From positions 124,001 through 188,000 of the forward strand of contig NZ_JAIEUI010000007.1 in the NCBI RefSeq assembly GCF_022234545.1: a stretch of DNA of 64,000 nt, in the 5' to 3' direction. The notes beneath the pieces were generated by a model. It did not search any database. It saw nothing but the letters and a program-made list of their open reading frames with translations, and was not told the DNA's origin. This document shows, one piece after another, positions 8,627-17,411 of the stretch. Position 1 is the stretch's first letter. The number at the start of each line of letters is the position of its first letter. A program made the translations under genes and the position numbers. Source of the stretch: Paenibacillus piscarius. GTDB lineage: Bacteria > Bacillota > Bacilli > Paenibacillales > Paenibacillaceae.

Positions 8627-8662
8627 AAAAAGACCTGCCCGGGAATTCTCCCGAAACAGGCC
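8627..8662 (-). terminator. Terminator of the lipoprotein gene
   Basis: On the minus strand GGCCTG...CGGG and CCCGGGCAGGTC form a stem, followed by TTTTT. It lies just after the lipoprotein stop at 8679. Confidence 0.7.
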
Positions 8663-8678
8663 TTATGTAAAAACGGTG

Positions 8679-9122
8679 TTAATTCACGATCCAGGTCACG
8701 ATAATTTCATTCCCGCCGCCGGGCGATTCCGCGCTGCTGCCAATAATAGAATAAGAGTACGAACCGTTTACCTTGCCGTTAATCAGAATGTTGTGGCTAT
8801 CCACAATCGCTGTTCCCAGCTCCAGCCGCTTCTCCCTTACATACCTCTGATAGGCAGTGCCGAGAGAGGCCATGCTCTCCTCCGTCTTGTAGACCAGCAT
8901 GGAGGAAGTCTTCCCCTCTGTCTGCTCGCCCTTGGCCAAAGTAATGCCAGCCCCAGCGGGAATCGGCAGATCCCCGGGCAGATATTGCTGCGCCTCCGTG
9001 TTCTCCTCCGCCAGGGTGTGAAAGCTTCCGCTGTCTGCCTCTTGAGCGGGACCGCCGCAGCCGCCCAGTCCGGCCGCTGCCGCTAATACGCCCAAGGTCA
9101 GGAGCAGCCTGTGTCCTGCCAT
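8679..9122 (-). CDS. Small lipoprotein of unknown function
   Basis: 147 residues. The signal peptide MAGHRLLLTLGVLAAAAGLG is followed by GCGG, a lipobox with the modified cysteine at residue 22. The mature part has a Pro/Gly-rich stretch (LPGDLPIPAGAGITLAKGEQ) and a beta-rich C-terminus ending in EIIVTWIVN. It is expected to be anchored on the outer face of the membrane. It has its own terminator, and the divergent ABC exporter operon begins about 200 bases upstream. I do not recognise the family. Confidence 0.8.
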   Translation of the reverse strand: MAGHRLLLTLGVLAAAAGLGGCGGPAQEADSGSFHTLAEENTEAQQYLPGDLPIPAGAGITLAKGEQTEGKTSSMLVYKTEESMASLGTAYQRYVREKRLELGTAIVDSHNILINGKVNGSYSYSIIGSSAESPGGGNEIIVTWIVN

Positions 9123-9259
9123 AATTCCACCGCCTTAAGTGAATTGTGTTCTAAGGATGCCGGGGATTCTCAAGAAGTTGTACTATTTATTACCCGGCTG
9201 CCGGGCCGCTGGAAACGGACAATCCAACAAATTTGATGTACTTGCGGCATAATAAAGGA

Positions 9260-9288
9260 TTTACTTTGCAGGTGGAAAGGAATATATT
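9260..9288 (+). promoter_or_regulatory. Promoter of the ABC exporter-tetR operon
   Basis: TTTACT (9260-9265) and TATATT (9283-9288) are exactly 17 bases apart, and the TetR-type palindrome begins at the next base, so a bound repressor would cover the transcription start. Confidence 0.7.
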
Positions 9289-9308
9289 ATGAGTGAGTAC
9301 TCACTCAT
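9289..9308 (+). promoter_or_regulatory. TetR-type operator, perfect 20-bp palindrome
   Basis: ATGAGTGAGTACTCACTCAT is a perfect inverted repeat covering the expected +1 of the exporter promoter. The operon's third gene encodes a TetR-family repressor, so autoregulation is the direct inference. Confidence 0.85.
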
Positions 9309-9333
9309 TATTTGAGAAATCGAGGGGATAACC

Positions 9334-10077
9334 ATGAATCAGACGATGCATCAGGCGAATCCGGTGATTGAAGTGGCCCATGTCGACCGCTCTTTTGGTC
9401 AGAAGAGGGTACTCCAGGATATCACGCTGGAGGTGAACCGGGCAGAGACGTTCGGGATTCTCGGTCCCTCCGGCTCCGGCAAAACGACGCTGGTCCGGCT
9501 GCTGACCGGCATTGACGAGGCCACCTCCGGTGAGGTCAGTGTACTGGGGGTGCGGATGCCGAAGCTCGCGATGCTTCAGAGAATCGGTTACATGGCCCAG
9601 TCGGATGCCTTGTATACTGAACTGAGCGCTAAGGAGAATCTGGAATTCTTCGCCTCCCTCTATGGCCTGAAGGGCGGCAACCGCACACGGCGGATCGGGG
9701 ATGTGATGGAGCTCGTGAACCTGCAGGAGCATCTGCGTAAGCGGGTGGACCAATATTCCGGCGGCATGAAGCGGCGGCTCTCTCTGGCCATTGCCCTGCT
9801 GCACGAGCCGCCGCTGCTGCTGCTGGATGAGCCGACGGTCGGCATTGATCCTGTGCTGCGCCAGTCGATCTGGAAGGAGCTGAAGGCGCTGAACCGCAAG
9901 GGCACGACCATCGTACTGACCACCCATGTGATGGATGAAGCGGAGAAATGCGACCGGCTGGCTATGATCCGGGAGGGTGTGCTGCTGGCCGCAGACACCC
10001 CGGCGGGACTGCTTCAGGCGACCGGCTCTGCCACGATTGAGGATGCTTTTCTCTATTACGGAGGGGTGCGGTCATGA
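9334..10077 (+). CDS. ABC transporter ATP-binding protein (drug-export type)
   Basis: 247 residues with all ATPase motifs: Walker A GPSGSGKTT (about residue 50), signature YSGGMKRRLS (about 142), Walker B LLLLDEPTVGID and switch TTHVMDEAEKC. The DEPTVGID and VMDEAE forms are typical of the DrrA/CcmA/YhiI group of exporters for drugs or lipids. Its stop overlaps the permease start (ATGA). It is first in an operon with the permease and tetR, behind a palindromic operator. The substrate cannot be read from the sequence. Confidence 0.93.
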   Translation: MNQTMHQANPVIEVAHVDRSFGQKRVLQDITLEVNRAETFGILGPSGSGKTTLVRLLTGIDEATSGEVSVLGVRMPKLAMLQRIGYMAQSDALYTELSAKENLEFFASLYGLKGGNRTRRIGDVMELVNLQEHLRKRVDQYSGGMKRRLSLAIALLHEPPLLLLDEPTVGIDPVLRQSIWKELKALNRKGTTIVLTTHVMDEAEKCDRLAMIREGVLLAADTPAGLLQATGSATIEDAFLYYGGVRS

Positions 10078-11117
10078 GAATCCGGGCGATTACCCTGAGA
10101 ATTCTGCAGCAGTTCATCCATGACCGGAGAACGATGGCACTCATGTTCATCGCGCCCCTGGTGGTGCTTAGCCTCATGAGCCTGGTGTTCAACGGCAAGG
10201 ACTATGAGCCCAAGATTGGCGTCGCTGGCGGTAGCGAAGTGTTCATTGCGGCGCTGGAAACCCGGCAGGCTGAGATTACCGTCTACAAAGACGCAGCAGC
10301 CGGAAATGCCGCTCTGAAGGCCGGTGGCCTGGATGCGTTCATTGTCATGAAGGGAGCTCAGCCTGAGGTTATGCTCGAAGGCAGCAATCCGGATGCGAAC
10401 CGTGCTGTGCTCAGGACGTTGCAGGAGGCCACTCAGAGCCCTGCACCTGCGGGAGCAGCAGGCGGCAGCGTTTCTCCGCAGCCGCAGATTAGCTACCTCT
10501 ACGGTGCGGAGGATATGAAGATGATTGACCGCTTCGGCCCGATTATGATCGGCGTGTTCGTCTTCTTCTTTGTCTTCCTGATTGCCGGAGTCTCCTTCCT
10601 GCGGGAACGGACCACGGGAACGCTGGAGCGGCTGCTCTCCACCCCGCTGAAGCGCTGGGAGATCGTTACCGGTTATGTCTGCGGCTTCGGCATCTTCACC
10701 GTCTTCCAGGCCCTGCTGATCTCCTGGTTCTCCATCCAGGTGCTGGGCATCCTGATGACCGGCAGCTTCGGCTACGTCCTCCTGATGACCCTGCTATTGT
10801 CGATGTCTGCGCTGACGCTCGGCACCCTGCTCTCCGCCTTCGCCGCCAATGAGCTGCAGATGATCCAGTTCATTCCGCTGGTCATTGTGCCGCAGATCTT
10901 CCTCAGCGGGCTGTTCCCGCTGGATACCCTCCCGCTCTGGCTCCAGCGCCTGGGGCTGGCAACGCCCATCTATTACGGTGCACAGGCGCTGATGGACATC
11001 ATGCTGCGGGGCAAGGGCTGGAGCGACATCGCCCCGGATGTACTCGTGCTGGCCGGCTTCTCCCTGCTGTTCATGGTGCTGAATGTGCTGGCGCTGCGTA
11101 AGCACCGCCGCATGTAA
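10074..11117 (+). CDS. ABC-2 type export permease
   Basis: 347 residues. One N-terminal membrane segment (about 20-42) is followed by an extracellular loop of about 130 residues, then five membrane segments (from about 160 to 340) with the ABC-2 motif FLRERTTGTLERLLSTPLKRWE. This is the DrrB/YhgE-like half-permease that works with the preceding ATPase. The ATG overlaps the ATPase stop by four bases. The loop carries a Pro/Ala/Gly-rich stretch (QSPAPAGAAGG). Confidence 0.92.
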   Translation: MRIRAITLRILQQFIHDRRTMALMFIAPLVVLSLMSLVFNGKDYEPKIGVAGGSEVFIAALETRQAEITVYKDAAAGNAALKAGGLDAFIVMKGAQPEVMLEGSNPDANRAVLRTLQEATQSPAPAGAAGGSVSPQPQISYLYGAEDMKMIDRFGPIMIGVFVFFFVFLIAGVSFLRERTTGTLERLLSTPLKRWEIVTGYVCGFGIFTVFQALLISWFSIQVLGILMTGSFGYVLLMTLLLSMSALTLGTLLSAFAANELQMIQFIPLVIVPQIFLSGLFPLDTLPLWLQRLGLATPIYYGAQALMDIMLRGKGWSDIAPDVLVLAGFSLLFMVLNVLALRKHRRM

Positions 11118-11176
11118 TCGGCGACTACGCTATGGTACACTAGGAGGAACTGCAAGAGTCTGGGAGGTTTCTATTC

Positions 11177-11887
11177 ATGGAGAAAGACCCTGCTGCTGAA
11201 CAGGAGCAGACAGAGCAAGACCAATGGGTCCAGGAGCTGCTGGCCCTCAGCGAGAAGGAGAAGATGACGCCCAAGCAGCTGTCCATTCTGGGGGCAGCAA
11301 TCGATGTGTTTGCCGAGAAGGGCTTCTCGGCAGCCGCTACCAGTGAGATTGCCCAGAAGGCGGGTGTAGCCGAGGGCACGATTTTCCGCTATTACCGGAC
11401 CAAAAAAGATCTGCTGCTCGCCATCGTTGTGCCTACCATGAGCCGGATGATCGCTCCGTTTGTCATGCGCAATTTCAGCGGTGTGCTGGATGCTCCCTTT
11501 GAGAGCTACGAAGCCTTCCTTAAGGCCTTCATGGTGAACCGGCTGGAGTTCGTCCGCAGGAATCTGAAGATCGTCAAAATTCTCATTCAGGAAATCCCCT
11601 TTCAGCCTGCGTTGAAGGAGCAGTTGACCGAGAATATTTTCGAGCAGGTGCTGGCCCGTGTCACTGCAATTACAGAGCACTTCAAGGCGCAGGGCGAGGT
11701 CATTGAAGCGCCTACTCCTGCGATTATCCGCTTCACCATCTCCGCAATTGCCGGCTATCTGCTGACCCGGCTGGTGCTGATGCCGGACCAGGAGTGGGAC
11801 GATGAGGAGGAGATCGGGCGGACCGTCAGCTTCATTCTCCATGGAATCGGCGGAGCGGGAACCGGAGCGGACCCGGCTAACGGGTAA
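11177..11887 (+). CDS. TetR/AcrR-family repressor
   Basis: 236 residues. The N-terminal helix-turn-helix spans about residues 30-80 (IDVFAEKGFSAAATSEIAQ then AGVAEGTIFRYYRTKKDLL), the classical TetR fold. The rest is a helical ligand-binding domain. GGGAGG precedes the ATG. It lies 59 bases after the permease and most likely binds the perfect palindrome at 9289-9308, repressing the exporter and itself until an inducer binds. An unusually long acidic tail of about 28 residues precedes the helix-turn-helix. Confidence 0.93.
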   Translation: MEKDPAAEQEQTEQDQWVQELLALSEKEKMTPKQLSILGAAIDVFAEKGFSAAATSEIAQKAGVAEGTIFRYYRTKKDLLLAIVVPTMSRMIAPFVMRNFSGVLDAPFESYEAFLKAFMVNRLEFVRRNLKIVKILIQEIPFQPALKEQLTENIFEQVLARVTAITEHFKAQGEVIEAPTPAIIRFTISAIAGYLLTRLVLMPDQEWDDEEEIGRTVSFILHGIGGAGTGADPANG

Positions 11888-11935
11888 GAACGGGTACATC
11901 ATGAGCGATAAGGAAGAAGAGGAAGTGATCATGCC

Positions 11936-14900
11936 GTGGGTTATCAGGTACCCGAACGGGTAATCAAGCTGCTGTGCGGCAATGCCGCTTACGACCAGGG
12001 GGCGGCTTATTATCATGCCCATAAGGTGGACCTTGTCTATACGGAGCATAACGAGGAAGAGGAATATTCCAAATACCGCGCTGAGGTTCATGGCCTGATC
12101 AGCCATGAGATTGCGCTGATTATCGACAGCGACGGGGATGTACAGGGGGATTGTACCTGCCCGGCCTATGTTCACGGCGGACCCTTCTGCAAGCATATTG
12201 CGGCGGCGCTGGTAACGGTCCTCTACCGCAGCCGGGCTGCAGGAGCCGAACGGCCTGAGGACAGGACGGCAGATACAGAAGTGGCATATCCCGGGAGGAC
12301 CGGCAGTCTGCCGCTGGTGCAAGGCAGCGTTGGCCCTTCTGGGGCTGAGCACAGGGAGCGCAGCGTAGACAAGCAACTGGTAAGCAGCATGCTTGGGATG
12401 TTCACCGGAGGACGGCAGCAGCCAAGCGGTGCCGGCACATATATCGACCTGCGGACACCGCTCCAGGTCGAGTTCATCTGCCGGCCCTTCAACATCGGCT
12501 ACAGCAGCACGATGCTTGGTATCGAAGTGAAGCTGGGTCCCAAGCGCCTCTATATCGCGCAGAAGATCAGACCTTTTCTGGAGCAGGTCCGTAGGGGCGA
12601 GCCTTTTGAGTTCACCGCGCACTTCAGCTATGATCCCGCCCTGCACAGCTTCTCCAAGGAGGATAACGCGGTCCTGCTGAGGCTGATCGAAATCATGCGG
12701 AATGAGAAGGTCTACAACAGCCTCCACAATCCGTACTCTGCCAGCCCCAGCCATTCGGGGAATGACCGGCTGCTGCCGGTGGCCCCTTTTTTCTGGGAGA
12801 GTCTGTACCCCCTGCTGGAAGCAGCGCCTGCGGTACGCCTTCAGCATGGACAGCTTCAGCTTGACCGCTTGGCTGTCTCGGATGAACCGCTGCCGCTCAG
12901 CTTCCAGTTCGACCAGGCACAGGAGGAAGGCTACCGGCTGGATGTCCGGGGACTTGAGCAGCTCACGATTCTGGAGAACTACGGGCTGGTCTTGACCGAA
13001 GACCGGCTGCTGAAGCTCCCGGCACAGGAATGCGGGCGTCTCTCCGAGCTGAAGCGGATGCTCAGCGGCAGCCGGCGGGATAGCCTGGCGATTGCGCCTG
13101 AGCAGATGGAGCCCTTCCTGGAGGGCGTTGTCCCGGGGCTGCGGCAGATCGGGCAGGTAAGCATCGCCGACGCCATTGCCGACCGCATCGTCCAGACCCG
13201 GCTTCAGGCCAGACTCTATCTGGACCGGGTGAGGGACCGGCTGCTGGCCGGACTTGAATTCCAGTACGGCGGCATTGTCATCAATCCGCTGGAGGAGAAG
13301 GTGCAGGAGCGGAGCCGTGAGGTGATTCTCATGCGGGACGGAGCTGCAGAGCAGCGGATTCTCGACCTGATGGCGCATGAGTCGTTCGCGCGGACCGAGA
13401 GCGGGTATATCATGCGTGATGAGGAGGGGGAATTCGACTTCCTGCATCATACCATACCGCTGCTGGAGCCGCTGCTGCAGATCTATGCCACAACGGCGGT
13501 CAAGGAAAGAGTCCTCACGGATCACGCCATGCCCAAGGTCAGCCTGAGCTGGAACGAGAAGACCGACTGGCTGGACTTCAAGTTCGCGATGGAGGGAATC
13601 GGCGAGCAGGATATTGTAGAGGTGCTGAAATCGCTGCAGGAAAAGCGCAAATATTACCGGCTGCCGGACGGTGCCCTGCTCCCGCTGGAAGGCGCTGAAT
13701 TCCAGGAGATTATCGCTCTGATGAACGAGCTCGGCGTCTATAGCGTGGATATCCGCAGTTCGGAATTTTCCCTGCCGCTGCTCCGCACCCTTCACCTTCG
13801 TGCCGATACCGGCCAAGGAGACGCCATTCAGCTTGGGCGCTCCTTCCGGCGGCTGCTGGCCAATCTGTCGAATCCCGAGAATCTGGACTTCCCGCTGCCG
13901 GAGAGTCTTGCTCCCGTGCTGCGGGATTATCAGCAATACGGCTTCCAGTGGATGAAGACGCTGGCCCATTACTGCTTCGGCGGGATTCTGGCGGACGATA
14001 TGGGCCTCGGCAAAACGCTCCAGAGCATCGCCTTCCTGCTCTCAGAGCTGGAGGACATCCGGGAGAGCGGCGTACCAGCGCTGGTGGTTGCCCCTGCTTC
14101 CCTGGTCTATAACTGGCAGAATGAGCTGAAGCGCTTCGCCCCGGAGATCAAGGCGGTTATTGCTGACGGCAACGCCGGGGAGCGCAGCCGGACGCTGCGG
14201 AAGACGTCTGGGCAGGATGTGATCATCACCTCCTATCCGCTGCTGCGCAGAGATGTGGAGGAATATGTGAAGCACTCCTTCCATACCCTCATCCTGGATG
14301 AAGCGCAGATGATCAAGAATCATGAGACCCAGACTGCCCGGGCGGTCAAGCTGCTCCAGGCCCGCTACCGCTTTGCGCTGACCGGCACACCGGTGGAGAA
14401 TGCGCTGGAGGATCTGTGGTCGATCTTCAGCGTGATCTTCCCGGGCCTGTTCCCCGGCAAGAAGGCCTTCCATGACCTGCCCCGGGAGACGGTGGCCAGA
14501 CGTATCCGGCCCTTCCTGCTGCGCCGGCTCAAGAGCGATGTGCTGAAGGAGCTGCCTGACAAAATCGAGTCCCTGCAGGCCTCCGAGCTGCTGCCGGAGC
14601 AGAAGAAGCTCTACGTCGCCTATCTGGCCCGGCTGCGCAAGGAAGCGCTCAAGCATCTGGACAGCGACACCTTCGGGAACGGCCGGCTCAAGGTGCTGGC
14701 CGGGCTGACCCGGCTGCGCCAGCTCTGCTGCCATCCCGCTCTGTTCGTGGACGGCTACACCGGCGGCTCCGGCAAGTTCGAGCAACTGCTGGAGATCATC
14801 GATGAATGCCGCAGCGCCGGCAAGCGGATGCTGATCTTCTCGCAGTTCACGCAGATGCTGGGCATCATCAGCCGCGAATTGGCGCTGCTGGGCATTCCGC

Positions 14901-15280
14901 ATTTCTATCTGGACGGCCAGACCCCGGCCGCGCAGCGGGTGGAGCTGTGCAGCCGCTTCAATGAAGGCGAGCGCGACCTGTTCCTGATCTCGCTCAAGGC
15001 GGGCGGCACCGGCCTTAACCTGACCGGGGCCGAGACGGTCATCCTCTACGACCTGTGGTGGAACCCTGCCGTCGAACAGCAGGCCGCTGACCGTGCCCAC
15101 CGGATCGGGCAGAAGCGGATCGTCCAGGTGATCCGGCTGGTTGCCCAAGGAACGGTGGAGGACAAGATGTACGAGCTGCAGCAGAAAAAGAAAAGTCTGA
15201 TAGACGAGGTCATTCAGCCGGGCCAGGAGGCGCTGTCCAGCCTGAGCGAGCAGGATATCCGCGAGATCCTCGCGCTCTGA
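11936..15280 (+). CDS. SNF2-family helicase with N-terminal SWIM zinc finger
   Basis: 1114 residues from a GTG start (an in-frame TAA lies nine codons upstream). A SWIM motif at about residues 63-90 (CTCPAYVHGGPFCKH) should bind zinc and nucleic acid or protein. A middle region of about 500 residues is the SNF2-associated domain. The helicase core has motif I DDMGLGKT (about 686), motif II LILDEAQMIKN, and motifs V-VI GGTGLNLTGAETVILYDLWW and QAADRAHRIGQ. Such bacterial SWIM-SNF2 proteins are DNA-dependent translocases of uncertain role. It is 48 bases after tetR on the same strand but probably independent of it. Confidence 0.95.
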   Translation: MGYQVPERVIKLLCGNAAYDQGAAYYHAHKVDLVYTEHNEEEEYSKYRAEVHGLISHEIALIIDSDGDVQGDCTCPAYVHGGPFCKHIAAALVTVLYRSRAAGAERPEDRTADTEVAYPGRTGSLPLVQGSVGPSGAEHRERSVDKQLVSSMLGMFTGGRQQPSGAGTYIDLRTPLQVEFICRPFNIGYSSTMLGIEVKLGPKRLYIAQKIRPFLEQVRRGEPFEFTAHFSYDPALHSFSKEDNAVLLRLIEIMRNEKVYNSLHNPYSASPSHSGNDRLLPVAPFFWESLYPLLEAAPAVRLQHGQLQLDRLAVSDEPLPLSFQFDQAQEEGYRLDVRGLEQLTILENYGLVLTEDRLLKLPAQECGRLSELKRMLSGSRRDSLAIAPEQMEPFLEGVVPGLRQIGQVSIADAIADRIVQTRLQARLYLDRVRDRLLAGLEFQYGGIVINPLEEKVQERSREVILMRDGAAEQRILDLMAHESFARTESGYIMRDEEGEFDFLHHTIPLLEPLLQIYATTAVKERVLTDHAMPKVSLSWNEKTDWLDFKFAMEGIGEQDIVEVLKSLQEKRKYYRLPDGALLPLEGAEFQEIIALMNELGVYSVDIRSSEFSLPLLRTLHLRADTGQGDAIQLGRSFRRLLANLSNPENLDFPLPESLAPVLRDYQQYGFQWMKTLAHYCFGGILADDMGLGKTLQSIAFLLSELEDIRESGVPALVVAPASLVYNWQNELKRFAPEIKAVIADGNAGERSRTLRKTSGQDVIITSYPLLRRDVEEYVKHSFHTLILDEAQMIKNHETQTARAVKLLQARYRFALTGTPVENALEDLWSIFSVIFPGLFPGKKAFHDLPRETVARRIRPFLLRRLKSDVLKELPDKIESLQASELLPEQKKLYVAYLARLRKEALKHLDSDTFGNGRLKVLAGLTRLRQLCCHPALFVDGYTGGSGKFEQLLEIIDECRSAGKRMLIFSQFTQMLGIISRELALLGIPHFYLDGQTPAAQRVELCSRFNEGERDLFLISLKAGGTGLNLTGAETVILYDLWWNPAVEQQAADRAHRIGQKRIVQVIRLVAQGTVEDKMYELQQKKKSLIDEVIQPGQEALSSLSEQDIREILAL

Positions 15281-15362
15281 GGCGTCTGCCGGTTTGGAAG
15301 CGCTGCGCAAGTCCGGTATACTACAAGAGAACGCATACAACTAACTCAGGAGGTGCTTGTAC

Positions 15363-15944
15363 ATGAGCTTTACTTTGGCCCTTGGAGACTCAGCCCCTGA
15401 CTTCGCCCTGATGGCAACGGATGGGCGCACGTATTCGCTGGAGGATTTTGCATCCGCCCGGTTCCTGGTTGTCTTCTTCACCTGCAATCATTGCCCGTTC
15501 GTCGTCGGCTCCGATGAGATTACCCGCCAGACTGCGGAGAAATTCCATGATCACAGGGTCCGCTTCGTCGGCATCAATGCCAACAGCGAGACCACCCATC
15601 CCGATGATTCGCTTGAGCATATGATCGGCCGGATGGAGAAGCATAAGTTCCCCTGGGTCTATCTGCGGGATGCCACCCAGGATACGGCCCGGGCCTACGG
15701 CGCGCTGCGCACGCCCCATTTCTATATTTTCGATGAGGACCGCAAGCTGGTTTATACCGGACGCGGTGTCGATAATCCGCGCGAGACCGGCAAAATGACC
15801 GTAAACGACCTGGACAATGCTCTGACGGAGCTGGTCTCCGGCCAACCTGTAAGTGTGCCTCTGACCAACCCGATCGGCTGCAACGTGAAATGGGACGGCC
15901 AGGATGCGCACTGGATGCCTGCCGAAGCCTGCGATCTGGTATAA
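15363..15944 (+). CDS. Thioredoxin-fold (AhpC/TSA-like) redox protein
   Basis: 193 residues from the ATG at 15363, which has AGGAGG nine bases upstream; a TTG at 15357 is also in frame but too close to it. The sequence [11 protein letters not shown] gives a CxxC active site at about residue 42-45, followed by a typical peroxiredoxin/thioredoxin body ([19 protein letters not shown]). Homologues are annotated 'thioredoxin family protein'. It is cytoplasmic, with no signal peptide. It stands alone and is closed by a strong hairpin. Confidence 0.88.
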   Translation: MSFTLALGDSAPDFALMATDGRTYSLEDFASARFLVVFFTCNHCPFVVGSDEITRQTAEKFHDHRVRFVGINANSETTHPDDSLEHMIGRMEKHKFPWVYLRDATQDTARAYGALRTPHFYIFDEDRKLVYTGRGVDNPRETGKMTVNDLDNALTELVSGQPVSVPLTNPIGCNVKWDGQDAHWMPAEACDLV

Positions 15945-15953
15945 ACGCTGAAA

Positions 15954-15983
15954 CAGGGACTCTCCTAAGCTGGAGGGTCCCTG
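15954..15983. terminator. Bidirectional hairpin between convergent genes
   Basis: CAGGGACTCTCC and GGAGGGTCCCTG form a long stem with one mismatch, between the thioredoxin-fold gene and the convergent 121-residue gene. Confidence 0.7.
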
Positions 15984-16012
15984 CTGTTATGTTACCTTTT
16001 CCCGGCGAAATC

Positions 16013-16378
16013 CTACACTCCCTCTTCCGAGCCGAGGTTCTCGCGCGACACCACCCGGTGGGCGTTCACAAGCTGCCCGGATGCGTTTTTGCCCCAGACT
16101 GAAATGCCGATATCTTCTTCCGTCAACGCTCCGGTGGTAAATACAAATTCATAACCATCCAGATCTGCATAATAATCGCGGGTCACCACCTGATTCGGCA
16201 CTACTTCAATTACCTCACTGACATACAGCGTTCTGGACGAGCCCAGCACATACCCCTGAATACTGACAGCGGAGCTGCCTGCGGTATTGCGCACCACCAT
16301 TTTAACGGTAACCCTCTGCGTCGGCCTTACTCCCGATACCGCATTATTCTCAATTGGTCCTGTTGATAAAATAGCCAT
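16013..16378 (-). CDS. Unknown beta-rich protein
   Basis: 121 residues, ATG start, no signal peptide. The sequence alternates polar and hydrophobic residues (RVTVKMVVRNTAG; SVSIQGYVLG-like; VVPNQVVTRDYYADLDGYEF), suggesting a beta-sandwich. I do not recognise the family. It is convergent with the thioredoxin-fold gene and alone on its strand here. Confidence 0.7.
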   Translation of the reverse strand: MAILSTGPIENNAVSGVRPTQRVTVKMVVRNTAGSSAVSIQGYVLGSSRTLYVSEVIEVVPNQVVTRDYYADLDGYEFVFTTGALTEEDIGISVWGKNASGQLVNAHRVVSRENLGSEEGV

Positions 16379-16588
16379 CCTGCACCTCTCCCCTTCCTGT
16401 TTATGGACCCAGCCGCCGGCAAAAGTGGATTCATTCCTGCCCTATACTCTATTCCTCCGCCGGCTTAACGGTGTGGACACTGCTCTGGTCTATTTCACCA
16501 AATCCTGCCGGAAAGCATATCTTTAGAATAAGGAGAATCTGCCCTGCTGCACTGTCCCTGCGAACACCATACGGAAGAAGGGAGTCCC

Positions 16589-16894
16589 ATGCCCCCTCCT
16601 GGAAAAGGAAAGAAGCCTGCCGCCAAAAGAACGCCGCCCGGCCCCAAAACCCAAATTCCCAAAGGTCTGGAATACACCGTTGCCGCACTGCTGCTGACCG
16701 GTAAATTGAAGGTTGACTCCATCCAGATGTATACGGACGCCTCGCTGTTCGTCAGTCTGGTCGGTAAATATAAAACGCTGGGTGATCTGACCAACAATAA
16801 CGTCGACAAGCTGGTCAGCTTTCTGGATGACAACAGCAGTCTGACGCTGAATGAGATCATGGCCGCCTTGAAAAAGAAAGCCGACAACTCTTGA
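16589..16894 (+). CDS. Unknown small basic protein
   Basis: 101 residues with GGGAG before the ATG. The first about 22 residues are Pro/Lys-rich (PPPGKGKKPAAKRTPPGPK) and likely disordered. The rest is helical (LEYTVAALLLTGKLKVDSIQ, then TLNEIMAALKKK). It is followed after 35 bases by a 39-residue membrane peptide gene on the same strand, so the two may be one operon. Function unknown. Confidence 0.7.
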   Translation: MPPPGKGKKPAAKRTPPGPKTQIPKGLEYTVAALLLTGKLKVDSIQMYTDASLFVSLVGKYKTLGDLTNNNVDKLVSFLDDNSSLTLNEIMAALKKKADNS

Positions 16895-16929
16895 GCACGC
16901 ACACGCCAGAGAAAGGGAGGTACGGGGAA

Positions 16930-17049
16930 ATGGACAGTTTTGACGGAGAGGGCTTTGCCGGCGGACTTCTGCTGGTCATTGTCATCGCACTGCTGATTTA
17001 CGGCTCAACAGACATCAAGGATCTGACGGGAGCGCCTACTGCGGATTAA
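16930..17049 (+). CDS. 39-residue single-span membrane peptide
   Basis: A short frame with a good ribosome site (GGGAGG, nine bases before the ATG). It encodes an acidic N-terminus (MDSFDGEGFAGG), a hydrophobic segment LLLVIVIALLIYG and a polar tail. This layout resembles the tiny YjcZ/sporulation-type membrane peptides of Bacilli, but there is no clear sequence match. It sits 35 bases after the 101-residue gene. Confidence 0.6.
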   Translation: MDSFDGEGFAGGLLLVIVIALLIYGSTDIKDLTGAPTAD

Positions 17050-17089
17050 GGCCTCAGCAGAAATCTGCCGGTCATGCGGACATTGGCTA

Positions 17090-17117
17090 TTGCTTTCTGC
17101 CGGAAATTCGTTATACT
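17090..17117 (+). promoter_or_regulatory. Promoter of the argS T-box leader
   Basis: TTGCTT (17090-17095) and TATACT (17112-17117) are 16 bases apart, about 20 bases before the T-box stem I. Confidence 0.55.
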
Positions 17118-17135
17118 GAGACAAACTCATATTGA

Positions 17136-17373
17136 ATCGATGAACGGGAGAGTAATCGTCTTGAAGTCTAGTCCCCAGCGAGCCGGGTTGGTGTAAGCCG
17201 GTACAGACGAAGGCGGCGAAGCGCACCCGTGAGATGGACTTCTGAACGTATAGTAGGAAGCCCCGGCCCAGGACCGTTATCCTGTAAGGTGGCTGAACCC
17301 GGGTTCAGCAACAGGAGTGGTACCGCGAGCGCACAGGCCTCGTCTCTTTGGAGACGCAGGCTTTTTTTTGTCG
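17136..17373 (+). ncRNA. T-box riboswitch leader of argS, specifier CGC (Arg)
   Basis: All T-box landmarks are present. These are the AG bulge GGGAGAGTA (about 17146), the stem I apical pair GCGAGCCGGGTTGGTGTAAG, the specifier loop context GCGAAG-CGC-ACCC with the arginine codon CGC at 17222-17224, the T-box TGGTACCGCG at 17318-17327, and a terminator (GCCTCGTCTC / GAGACGCAGGC) followed by eight T at about 17335-17370. Uncharged tRNA-Arg should favour the antiterminator and switch on argS. Confidence 0.92.
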
Positions 17374-17411
17374 TTATTTGATCCATACCCATACACAGGA
17401 GGTTCTGTTAC

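Noticed and set aside
11171..13969. A 932-codon open frame on the minus strand
   Set aside because: It lies antisense to tetR and the SNF2 helicase gene, which carry clear motifs. It comes from codon bias, and its product (many His/Gln/Leu runs) has no domain or ribosome site.
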